Part shown: in pieces, positions 45,684 to 55,970 of the stretch
Layout: each line of letters begins with the position of its first letter
How positions within the stretch are numbered: the first letter of the stretch is position 1
Source: Pyronema omphalodes
Lineage: Eukaryota > Ascomycota > Pezizomycetes > Pezizales > Pyronemataceae
DNA length: 64,000 nucleotides
Reading direction: 5' to 3'
Assembly (NCBI GenBank): GCA_024516155.1
Contig: JAJJXM010000026.1
Span: forward strand, 372,001 to 436,000
The notes under the pieces: generated by a model
The model's input: the letters and a program-made list of their open reading frames with translations, nothing else
Database searches by the model: none
What the model was told of the DNA's origin: nothing
Translations under genes and position numbers: made by a program

Positions 45684-46682
45684 TTACTTCTTAGCAGCTG
45701 CCAACTTCTCCTGCTCAATAGCCCTCCTTTCCTCCCTAATAGTCTCAATAACCTTCATCGTAATCCTATTCCTATCAACCAAACTTTCCTTGGTTGGAAT
45801 TCCATACGCCTCCTTTGTCTGCTCAACAATCATCTCCTCCCATTTACCCTCCAATCCACCATCTTTCTTCTCCCAACTCTCCGTCCAAACATCCTTGGCA
45901 GAGAGCCCCACATTTCCCATAAACGCTTTCAATCCTCCTGCTCCACCACCGTCATTGTAACTGGCAAATGGCCCCTTAATACCCCACCTAATTCCCACAC
46001 TTGCCTCAATAACCGCATCCACATCTTTAGCCGAACAAACCCCCTCAGCAACCAACTTACAGGCCTCCCTGAACAACACAAACGCCAATCTGTTCCCCAC
46101 AAACCCAGTACACTCCTTCTTAATGATCACCGGTCTATGCCCAATACGATCGAAATACTCCTCGGGCACCTTCAACAAGTGCTCCGGGGTTTCGGGAGAT
46201 CCAACAATCTCAATCAACGGCATAATATGGGGAGGGTTGAATGGGTGAACAACAACATGTCTCTTCTTTCCCTCTTTTGACATGAGCTCATTCTGGATCG
46301 AAGAACGGATTCCTGATGTAGAAGACCAGAGATGGCATTTATCGCTGACAAGCGGTTCAATCTTGGCCCAGATATCTTGCTTCCATTTCGTCTGCTCGGG
46401 TCCCTGTTCCTGGACAACGTCGGCGTCTTTACAAGCTTCCTTCAAGTCGGCGGTTGTGCGGAGTCGACCGGAGGCGAGAAGCTCTTGAACGGTGGGGAAG
46501 GATGGAGGAAGGTAGGTAGGAAGGATGTTGGAGATGTGGTCGGAGAGGTCAGGGCGAGGATCGCAGATTGTGACCTTGGTGGTGTTGCTTCGCGCCAGGT
46601 GAAGCGCAGAGAAAGACAATCCGATGGTTCCGGCACCAACGATGGTGAAGTTTTGAAGCGCGAGCTTCATTGGGGCGAGCAT
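45684..46682 (-). CDS. 3-hydroxyacyl-CoA dehydrogenase family protein (lambda-crystallin / L-gulonate 3-dehydrogenase-like)
   Basis: A single exon of 332 residues. The N-terminal Rossmann fold shows the NAD-binding motif TIVGAGTIGLSFSALHLARS and an acidic residue after the second strand (CDPRPDL). The catalytic-site region has VVHPFNPPHIMPLIEIVG. The C-terminal domain has KKECTGFVGNRLAFVLFREA and VDAVIEASVGIRWGIKGPF. These fit short single-function members acting on 3-hydroxy acids or L-gulonate rather than the fused beta-oxidation enzyme. The precise substrate cannot be read from sequence. No peroxisomal SKL tail is present (it ends AAKK), so a cytosolic site is likely. It is divergent from ARP4, with 850 bp between the starts. 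Confidence 0.9.
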   Translation of the reverse strand: MLAPMKLALQNFTIVGAGTIGLSFSALHLARSNTTKVTICDPRPDLSDHISNILPTYLPPSFPTVQELLASGRLRTTADLKEACKDADVVQEQGPEQTKWKQDIWAKIEPLVSDKCHLWSSTSGIRSSIQNELMSKEGKKRHVVVHPFNPPHIMPLIEIVGSPETPEHLLKVPEEYFDRIGHRPVIIKKECTGFVGNRLAFVLFREACKLVAEGVCSAKDVDAVIEASVGIRWGIKGPFASYNDGGGAGGLKAFMGNVGLSAKDVWTESWEKKDGGLEGKWEEMIVEQTKEAYGIPTKESLVDRNRITMKVIETIREERRAIEQEKLAAAKK

Positions 46683-47532
46683 GATGGCGGATGAGGAGTG
46701 GAAGAGAGGAGGGGAAGGGGGTAGTTATCTATGTCGTACAGAGATGGAGCATCACGCAACACCCTCCGAGGTCCGAGTTGGGTCGGCTACGGGGGGGAGG
46801 GGAGGGGGAGGCATGTTGTGATACGGGGGTTAGAGTCGGCTGAATTGGGATACCCTGGGGATGACTTGAATTGGAGGTTGGAGGTTGAATGTTGTGGTTG
46901 TGATGCGGGTTGCGGGGTAGCCGGAAGAGAAGGTGGTGGGGCAGGTACTCCCGCGTGAAAGAGCTTAGGGTGTATAGGCTGCTCAATATGGGAGCTTCGT
47001 TGTGATATTTTTTTTTTATTTAATTAAAGCTTGCTTGTAGAGCAAAGAAGCCACCGAAGGAGCTGTAATTATGTTTACTTGATTATTCATTCATTTATTT
47101 ATTCATTTTTATTTTTATATTTATTGAATTCTTTTATTTAATCAATAGCTGTGTCTACCATCCAAATCAAAGCTCAAGCTTAATGGCTGCGGAGCTTATT
47201 GTTATCGCCGACGTACATTCAGATAGGAGCTCTCAATTCCGTGGCCGACAGATGAGATGGCTGTTTAGATACATCAATCCATCATCCCGTTGCTATGCAT
47301 TCCGCCGTTGCCGGAAGCTTGTCTGTGTAGCTGCGGGGTAGCTACAGCCGAAGCTTGGATAAGCTCCCCGAAATACCCATTAGCTGGCGAGTTATCGCCC
47401 CTCCATGCTCCCCCCACATTCACATCACATCTCACTCGGATATTCCCAATTAACATTAGCGCGTGACCTGTGCAACCTCACCAGCAATCGCGTCTCATCA
47501 ACACCGTCATCGGATCACCACATCACCACGAA
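46683..47532. other. Divergent promoter region between dehydrogenase and ARP4
   Basis: The part near the dehydrogenase is G-rich with GGGGGGGAGGGGAGGGGGAGG-like purine tracts near 46790. The centre is AT-rich with TTTATT repeats near 47090-47150. I see no gene in it. Confidence 0.4.
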
Positions 47533-49081
47533 ATGTCCGGTCCATCAACATTACCGTCAACCCAAGCTCCCTCGACTCTAGAATACGGTGGAGGTGATAG
47601 GGTTCTATCTTTATTTTACCCCCACACGCGCTGACTTTACCAGATGAAATCTCCGCCCTAGTCCTAGACCCTGGCCAATGCTGGACGCGTGCAGGTTTCG
47701 CTGGAGAGGATACACCCAACACAGTGATTCCTTCGCATTATGGTTACGTAGATGGAGGGGATGCAGATGGCAAGAAATACTACTTTGGAGATAATGATGT
47801 TCACGCTTTGAGGCCAAAAATGGAGATTGCCAATCCTATGGCGGATGGAATTGGTTTGTTCATCTCTCCAAGCAACCATACCCCAATTCCTGTCCCGCAT
47901 TCACAAGAAATGTAACACTGGAACCAAGCTAACAACCACCCACAGTCGCGGATTGGGACGTCGCCCCCCAGCTCTGGAAATACGCGCTTACCTCCCGCCT
48001 AACAACCGAGCTCTCAGAGCACCCCCTCCTCATCACCGAGCCCGTCTGGAACACTCCTAAAAACCGCGAAAAAACCGCCGAGATTGCCTTCGAAGATTTC
48101 GACGTCCCTGCCTTCTACCTCGCCAAGTCTGCTGTGTGCGCCGGCTTCGCATCCGGCAAGCCCACCGCTCTAGTCATCGACGTCGGTGCTTCCAACATCT
48201 CCGTTACTCCCATCCACGATGGAATAGTTTTAAAGAAAGGCTCCGTCAGAACTCCATTAGGAGGTGACTTTATCTCGAACCAAATCCGCGCACACCTTGC
48301 CGCTAATGGAATCCCCCTGTCTGCACACTACCAGGTACAGAATAAGATGCCAGTTGAAGTCGGAAAGCCTGCGGAAGCAACTTTGCGGCAATTCAAGCCC
48401 GGACAGGAACCTACGGATAGTTGGAAGGCGTTCCAAGAGGAGCGGGTGTTGACTGAATTCAAAGAATGTACCGCACAAGTATGGTCAGGTCCTGGTCCTG
48501 TTCCTGCTCAAGGCACAGAAGGAATCGGAGGTCGCACCTTCGAGTTCCCCGATGGTTACAATTTAGTTTTTGGTGCAGAGAGGTTCAGGATTACAGAAGG
48601 AATATTCACGCCAAGACAGATGTTGGTTCATGGAGACATTCCCCATCCTGATCCAGAAACTACCCAGGGATTCGGAGCGATGGTCTTTAATGCGGTTAGG
48701 GATGTTGATATTGAGATTAAACCGCATATTCTTAATAATGCTGTAGTGACGGGATCAGGATCCTTGCTATATGGACTGAACGATAGGATTAATAATGAGA
48801 TGTCGAATGTATTCCCTGGACCAAGGGTAAGACTTACTGCGCCTGGGAATGCGACAGAGAGGAGTTATGCCAGTTGGTTGGGAGGAAGTATACTCGCGTC
48901 TTTGGGAAGCTTTCACCAGCTTTGGATTAGTAAGAAGGAGTATGAGGAGCATGGTGAGTAATAGATTCCTCCAAGCAGTGCGAGCGGGGTGGGGGGCGGG
49001 GGGTGGGGTGGAGAGTGTATAAGAATTAATACTAACCATTGACAAACAGGTGCCGGAATTGTCGAGAAGCGTTGCAAATAG
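47533..49081 (+). CDS. ARP4: Actin-related protein Arp4
   Basis: Exons are 47533-47593, 47644-47853, 47946-48953 and 49050-49081, about 436 residues. The actin fold is evident: LVLDPGQCWTRAGFAGEDTP, MEIANPMADGI, a central VIDVGASNISVTPIHDG, VVTGSGSLLYGLNDRINNEM and the C-terminal WLGGSILASLGSFHQLWISK followed by EEHGAGIVEKRCK. The WTRAGFAGED start, and the degenerate actin phosphate loops, point to Arp4, the nuclear subunit shared by INO80, SWR1 and NuA4 complexes that binds nucleosomal histones. The last exon encodes only the terminal ten or so residues. Length is shorter than yeast Arp4 (489) but normal for filamentous fungi. Confidence 0.92.
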
Positions 49082-51224
49082 ATACCATATGAGAAATAGC
49101 AGGGTCTATGGGTTGAAAATCAGGTGTTACCATCTAGCGGTTTTTAGGAAAATTAGTGTTTTACCTGTTATGTTGCTCTTTCCTTTTCCAGACGATCACG
49201 GTGAAGTAAAAAAAAAAAAAAACATGGGGATGCATTGTGTTGCAGACCTTCTGATAGGACCCTAACTTCTTAGTGTGTGAACTACAATTTGTTAGTATAC
49301 CTATCTTGATTAAGGCGCTATGAAACCTCTGCACGATTGAGTTGGAAATTGACTTATTTCGTTACTGGCTTCATGACTTATCATTCGCCTCTCTAATCTC
49401 TCCCGGCCACCTCCGTATTATCAAAATTAATAAAAATGTCAGGAGAATATATAGATAGCGCCTTCAATATTGCGGGTCATTATTGCAGTAGTCACCACGA
49501 TACTGAATTGTAAATAGTAAAACCTATGCTATGCGGCAAAACACAACAAAATTTAATCAGTGCTATTATATCAGTGATATGATATTGATTTTAATGATAA
49601 AAGATGTTATATGTAGGATAGATAGATCTATATCTGCTATATCTCTTCTCCTTACAAAAAAAAAAGTGGGGGGGGGGGGGGGTGGGGGTTTTCAAACGCA
49701 TTCACAAGCGTAACCCGACGTATCCAGCGCCACCATGTTATCGTTAACGGTAAAGGTAGAGCATTTTAGGTCAGTAGCATCAACCAACAATTATCAGGCC
49801 GCGGATTCAAATTTCAAAGCATATTCATTAATTCCATACGGTATTTACAATCAAAAATATCTAAGTATCTATAATGTCTAATTTTTCCAAAAAGGTTATG
49901 TATGTATGTATGTATGTACTGAAAACTGTTTTATTTTTACAAAACATGTAATATCTTTAAAGTTTAAACTGATACCGCTGTAAGCATTTTGAAATTGGAA
50001 GGGTTTTCATCATTTTCGATGGTGTTTTTGAAAACGGTATGCAAACGGTATGCAAACCATTTTGAGAAATAACGGTCAGAGAAGAACTTCTGCATGAGGA
50101 CTAGCTGCATCATATTAGCTCTGTACTGAATTTACTTGAAGGGGCGAAGGGGCGAGTCATTTAAATTCACGTGATTATCTATATTACTAGCACCACAATT
50201 AAAACAAGTCACACAGATGAAGAACATTCCTTGAAACACAGACAGAATTTCCTTAGTATTAAAGATGTGATTCATTTCGACCATTTTATGTTCATCTATC
50301 TAAAATAGCCTATCACTAATCACCAGGGCATCGCATCGTGTCAGAGGATTCTTAAAACCTATTGTATACATCAAATGTAATTGGTTTTGCGTTAAATTTC
50401 CTGAAGGTGGTTTTGTAGAATTATTGCTTGAGCCTTGGTGAATATAGCTAATTCCAGTCGAGGGAACCATGCACATATGCATCGGGGTAGCCCTACAAAG
50501 TTGCTACAATAAAACCAACACAACACGTATTACCATACGCAGGGTCTATTAGTAAAATTCTTTCTCAGCGAACGAACGTTGGTTCTTTAGAATCCCATCA
50601 ACATGCATCGGCCTGGATAAGGGTTAGCGCTCTGATGCTTACAGGAATGATTCGCGCAGTTGAGGTAGAATCCGTAATTTGTCCTAGTTAACCTGAATTG
50701 CGTATGCAAATACGGAATTCTTTTCGGCAAGGACTGTAGCTGTTACTCGATTAGCACTTTATCCACGGTGCGCGGGGAGGATGTGGAGGTGGTGGTTGGA
50801 TGTTGGATGTTGGAGTGAGAGAAATGTGATAGCCCTGGACAAAAAGGCGAAGTCTCATGGTAGACAAAGTGGAAGAGTGTGAAGGAAGATCGCGAGATGT
50901 TGGAATATTGCTGGAAAAGTACTTGTCATGAAAATGAAAGGTTTCCAAGTGCATAAAGGGTCAAGAACAAAGAGATAACTCAATCAACTTGCCTCAGTAT
51001 CAATATTTTTTTCATAAGAAGATCGGGGGCTGAGTTAATGCGGCATTACTTAATTCTGCATCCTCCGGTATGCAATGCTGGGGAAACCATCACGAAGTGT
51101 AGACTTGTAGCTTCTCAGCTTTGTTTACAAAGGGGTTCAACAGCAGAAATTGCCAAATTACTAATTAAAATTGAGTGGGAAATGAGTGATAGAAATTTAT
51201 TTTCTCATACATCTCACACAACTG
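49082..51224. other. Gene-poor intergenic region
   Basis: AT-rich DNA with a G12-type run at 49667-49688, a (TATG)n run near 49904-49918 and a tRNA-like stretch near 49740-49825 that does not fold fully. A - strand frame at 50300-50482 reads somewhat protein-like (TKPPSGNLTQNQLHLMYTIG) but is short and isolated. I see no supported gene. Confidence 0.35.
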
Positions 51225-51826
51225 TTACACTGTATGTAGCATCATGGCGAGGTATACCTTCTGCCAGTACTCAGCGGCGGTGAACCACTGCTGGAGTTTG
51301 GCCTCACAGAAGCTAGAGTGATAGGCAGATTCTTCATATCACTTCCGACGTTGCAGAAAAAGATTGGAAGGAGAAAAACGCTTCCACATAGCGCAAAGCG
51401 GTTGTAGTACTCCAAAAGTGATGATGCAAATGCTGTCGTGAATTAAACACTGCCTGACCGCTCTGCTCCACCCCGTCCACCCCTTCGGCTTCCCCATCCA
51501 CAGCTTTCGCGTCCATAACCCAGTCGCCATCGGCACTGAGTAATATAGAATCCCAAATTCGTTCTGCATCTGAACGATGATACAATTGCAATATATTCCG
51601 TCGTGAAGAGGAAATGTTCTGAGTTACCGTATCTCTGCTGCCGAGGGGAGAGAAGAGAGGGGATTTGCGTTCAATGGTTCCAAGTGGACATTGAATAAAC
51701 CGATGAAGAATCTGTTAGATGGTAATCCAGAAGTTGAAGGACGGGCTTGTTAACTCTCGTTTTGCAGGCTGCGAACTGTTAGATTGGTATCTAGAAGTTG
51801 ATATGTCATATGAGAATTGTTATTGT
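51225..51826 (-). pseudogene. Decayed gene, one nonsense codon and one frameshift
   Basis: On the - strand a frame opens after a stop near 51826. It runs through YQSNSSQPAKRELTSPSFNF to a TAA and continues in the same frame with RFIQCPLGTIERKSPLFSPL, LYHRSDAERIWDSILLSADG and FWSTTTALRYVEAFFSF. It then needs one inserted base to continue with AYHSSFCEAKLQQWFTAAEY and WQKVYLAMMLHTV, ending at TAA (51225-51227). The TAA could derive from CAA by C-to-T. CTAACAG at the nonsense position could instead be a splice acceptor, so a gene with an intron is possible. No family recognised. Confidence 0.4.
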
Positions 51827-53082
51827 AGATCCCCATCATGAGGAATTGTAATGGATGGGGGAGGATATTGTCTCATAACTGACACTTTTTATACATTGGT
51901 AATTGAAATTAAAGGCTGTGACCGAAAATAGTGTTTTTGAGATCAAACCATGGGCTACAATTTTACTCGACAGTGGCTAGATATAACTTTATTTCATCGT
52001 GAGGTTGAAGAAACGAATGATATATCTGTTACGCAGTTTAGTTAAATATGTGCAGATTAAGCGATGACCGTTAGATAAACCACTCAAGGATAAATCCCAG
52101 CAGACACTTATGATGCATTTATCATCGTTAATTATGCCTCAGAAACGATACATTACTGAACTGTAATATGGCGTCAGGGGTATTCAGAATGCAATCGATA
52201 AAAGCCCATAAAACCTCAAGTTGCAACAAAACCTTTGAACAGTATTAGCACGACTGGTCATCGTTTACATTTACATATCAATTTTAATCCTACACCGATC
52301 GAGGCCTCTAAGGCCTATGTGCGAAAAGCAACACGAGAAAAGTCCAAATCCAGTCCTCGAGGCCGGAGCCTCCTAACGAGGCACCCCAATCTCCTACACC
52401 CCAATCACCCCCGTGCGAAAAAGAAAAAAAATAAGTAATAACCAAACTCGTGAGAGAAGAGAAAGGAAAAGAGCCCAGTCGCTCAAAAGCGGACCGCAAG
52501 ACTGAAAACATCGTGATATAAAGAAAAAGAAAAACAAAAAGAAAAAGAGATCAAGAGATCAAGAGAACTGTCCCGGCTCTCTAACCCTAGCTTAACTCAT
52601 ACCGCCTGTCAATCTGTGTGACCGGAAGATACTCCAAGATACTGGTGATTACGTGCACATACGTCTCAGCAGGGGGTTTCAATCGAGCGATGTGCCATGA
52701 CTGGAGCTTCACTTGGGGATGACCTGAACACAACCGAAACCTAGGTTCCAAAATTATGTGAACTTGACCCCCCCCCCCCCCATACCCCATTCATTATTTG
52801 AACGCGTTCTGGGCACTAAAACCCGCGCCACATCCTTTCTTCTCCAACTTCTTTTCTTTCCCCCTCCACACTCTTCTTCCTTCCCCGCAACACCATGAAC
52901 CGCTCATCATTCCCAACAATGATATAGCCTACTGAGGCATTATATCGACAAGTAAGTTCCTATTCTCTATGGTTTATTGCTCTGAATAAAAGGGAGTGAA
53001 TATACACGCGTCCACCAGCCGTCAGAGGAATCATCTTCTCTGATATCCCAAGTACAAAGCTGCGGAAGTACCATTATTCTGA
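51827..53082. other. Gene-poor intergenic region
   Basis: AT-rich sequence with purine-rich AAGAAAAAGAAAAAC tracts near 52510-52560 and a C15-type run at 52768-52783. No supported gene. Confidence 0.35.
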
Positions 53083-53409
53083 TCAAGAGATGGTTCTCAA
53101 TCTGGATTCTGGATTATTCATGACCACAAGACTGGATACCAGGCCTCATCGCTTGGAGCAGTTATTTTACTGTCTGTTGATGAAAGAGAAGAGTTACTAA
53201 GATCATCGTTAGATATTTTACACAAGAAGCATGCGTCGGAACTCGATAGCGAAGACAGTAACCCACCACGGTCAACTACGCTTCCTCGATATCCGACTTC
53301 GGATAATATTCCTAGACAACATTGTAGTATCTGCGAAATCCAGATACTTTTATCCAACCATGGATTTATATCTTACCAGAGAGCGTGTGGTACCCGTATG
53401 ATATCTTGA
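53083..53409 (+). other. Open coding-like stretch without a start codon
   Basis: About 109 codons are open after TGA (53080-53082), reading GFWIIHDHKTGYQASSLGAV, LLSVDEREELLRSSLDILHK and RQHCSICEIQILLSNHGF. It looks like an exon. A possible donor (GTACCC) near its end and acceptor GGGGTCAG before the Pro-rich frame at 53507 might join it to downstream sequence, but phases do not fit cleanly. It may be a 5' exon of the next gene or a relic. Confidence 0.3.
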
Positions 53410-53624
53410 ACTCCTTGTGGTCAGTAGTACGCTGGGGAGGGGCTAAGATTCCACTCTGAATGACCAATTCGAACCTTCTGATACTGTTTTTGGGGTCAGT
53501 AGTCCTGTGGTCCAGGGCTCGGCCTCTCTTGCTCCTCCTCCTCCTCCTCCTCCCCCTCCTGAAGTTTCTCTACGCCCGAGAAGAATTCCGCAGTATCATC
53601 CGGCTTTTTCTTTTGTTGCTTCGA

Positions 53625-53659
53625 CGACTTCTTCTTCCTCTTTTTCTTCTTCCTCTTTT

Positions 53660-53691
<32 letters not shown>

Positions 53692-53705
53692 TTCTTCTTC
53701 TTCCG
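53625..53705 (+). repeat. (CTT)n microsatellite
   Basis: An imperfect then perfect CTT/TTC run lies about 150 bases upstream of the next gene's ATG. In frames it would encode poly-Ser or poly-Leu, so open frames across it are artefacts of the repeat unless it proves to be part of an exon. Confidence 0.85.
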
Positions 53706-53861
53706 CTATACCGGGGACGAGTGTAGTTTTCCGATATTTATATCTGGTAAGTAATCCGCAATATACAAGATTAACTCCCTTCCCCGAAATCCGTACTGAA
53801 CAGCACTGCAGTCAGTTCTCTTACATTACATTCTCTACTTTTTCCGTCTGCCAATTCCAAA

Positions 53862-54974
53862 ATGGAGAATGCAGCCTATTCCGAGGTCTCCGGCACTGAG
53901 CCCATCCCCTCTGAATCCAGCATTCCTTCTGCACCTGCTGCTGCGATTTCCTCCAACGACTCCGGTGTTATTCCTACCGCCGCAGTCATTTCTTCCGCCG
54001 CAGCTATTCCTCCTGCCGCAGTCGTTCCTAACCAGTCCACTCTCACAGACAGTTATTACCAGCAAATACCGTCTCCAGCACCGGCCCATGGCCTACCCGT
54101 CGTTTCTGCTGCGCAAGAGCAGTCCATCCTCGCATCCATCTGCTTGCCATCGTCCATCCAGCAAGACATGATAGTCCAGCCCTTCGCATATCTAGCCGCG
54201 ATGCCCACCGCATCTGAGGTCGTGCAGATTTGCGAAGTCCCCGAGACCTTTTATGGCCGGGTTAAACTGGAGATGTACCCTCCTCCGATTCAGAGGAGAG
54301 CGGTAATGAGGATGTGGCGTGCGTTCTCGTGGAAGTTCGATAATGAGATGGATGTGAAGGCATTTGTTTCGAAGAAGCTCGCTGAACGGTTTTATCAGAG
54401 TAAGCGGGCTGCTGATAAGAAGCAGGCCAAGTTGGCGGCATCACAGGGAGCTGTTAGCAATGCTGTAGCCCCTATTGTGGATTCTGCTGCGGTCCCTGCT
54501 GCTGCCCTTACTGCTGATCAGACGGTCCTTACCACCATTACGAACGTCAGCTCCGAAGTGGCACTCGCTGCGGATTCCGCGGGTTCTGGTATTACCACCG
54601 CTACGAACCTCAGCCCCGATGCAGAACTCGCTGCATCTTCTTCTGCTGCTGGCTTCTCCGAACCTGCTTCCTCTGGTTCTTCCGGTTCTCCTCCCGCTGT
54701 TTCTCCCCCCGAAGTCTCTGCGAGCGAACCCAACTTAGAGGCTGCGAAGCCATACCTCGGTGACTTGCTTTGGCCTTTCGTTGACGAGGCCATCGCAAGT
54801 GATACTGTAGGACGTTTCAACTGGAGAGGCATCCCACCAGCAGCAAGCCTTGTCACAGAATGGATGTATAACGTAAGTTTCTGATGATACACTTTGTGGA
54901 GGGCAATGCTAATAGAGATGGGGCGGTAGATCGGATATTTGGATTATGAAGATGTGATGCTTGAGGAGGAGTAG
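53862..54974 (+). CDS. Ala/Ser/Pro-rich protein, unrecognised
   Basis: Predicted exons are 53862-54872 and 54930-54974, about 351 residues. The intron (GTAAGT to GGTAG, with GCTAAT as branch point) adds the acidic tail IGYLDYEDVMLEEE. The first 90 residues are low-complexity. Residues about 115-195 form a compact, charged part with EVPETFYGRVKLEMYPPPIQ and VMRMWRAFSWKFDNEMDVKA, then a Lys-rich helix (SKRAADKKQAKLAASQ). A second low-complexity Ser/Ala/Pro region follows. The C-terminus is conserved-looking (PYLGDLLWPFVDEAI and FNWRGIPPAASLVTEWMYN). No signal peptide, no known domain. An additional 5' exon is possible. Confidence 0.6.
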
Positions 54975-55970
54975 GAATATGGTTCCAGGACGAGCTTGAA
55001 AAGCTTCATGGATTGGAGATATGGTGGGAGGTGTGATTTGGCTATTTGGTACCCATGTCATGGGACCAGTGCTTATCGGGTGTTAGAGGCTCGGTCCTTT
55101 TCTGAGTCGGGGAGTCCTTTTTCGGATGGGGGGCTGGTGCGGCTCGTGTGTTTTTTTTGTTTGAGCTGCGGATTTAGTGCAATGTCTGTATTCATTTATC
55201 TCCTTCAGCCCAGAGCGTTATTTCTGTACTACTTGCGTTTTGAGTTTTGTTTTGTAACACGGTGATGGGATCACTTACTGTGGTTACCTTGATTAACTAC
55301 CGGTTTACTGAATTTAATCTGCTGGTTGAATTTTTCCACAATAGACTTGAGTGATAATATTGGATCAGTGATCGTTGATATGTGGTTCAAAGTGCATACA
55401 TATCTGTAGAATGAATGTCTGAGTTTCATCAAATGTCTGGCTTTGAGGAAAGTGCCCACAGTATTCAAATTCAAGCACCATTAAGCCTTACCTCAGATTT
55501 TATCAATACTGAGGTTCGTAATGCAACCAACGCCAGATCTGCTATCCCATGACCAATCACAGAAGACAGCTTGGATGCGTTTGACATCGCTAAGTATGCC
55601 TCAAAAATAATACATCACTGTACAGTACTGCGGCTTCAAGGTATTTGTCTACATAGCGCTAAAAACGTTTCTCGCGTGCAAAAACATTTCAAAAACATTT
55701 TCAAAACCCCCCTTTTTTTGCAACTGTGTATGTCTGATATTTGTATATTCAAATTGTTTCGTCACCAAATCATTAAAATCCTTAAAATTATCAAAATCTT
55801 TTTTCAAATTAAATTATGTAGAAATTGCATGTCAATATTACAAGTCTCCCCGCCCTTCCCCTTCTTCAATTTCCCAATCCAAAACAACCAATCTCCATTA
55901 AAACCCACAATCAGCATATCCCATTCCAGCCTCAGGAGGGTCTATGAATCCATCAAACTCCTTTCCCCAA
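54975..55970. other. Intergenic region between two lineage-type genes
   Basis: A - strand frame at 55271-55474 (FSKPVVNQGNHSK at its end), and coding-like words just upstream of it, hint at a short relic. Splice and frame evidence is too weak to call. The rest is AT-rich. Confidence 0.3.

Noticed and set aside
49740..49825. tRNA-like sequence (GGTAGAGCA and GGATTCAAATTTC about 50 bases apart)
   Set aside because: D-stem and acceptor stem do not pair; at best a decayed tRNA relic.
53460..53726. Leu-rich 'membrane protein' frame
   Set aside because: It is produced by the CTT microsatellite and CTC repeats.
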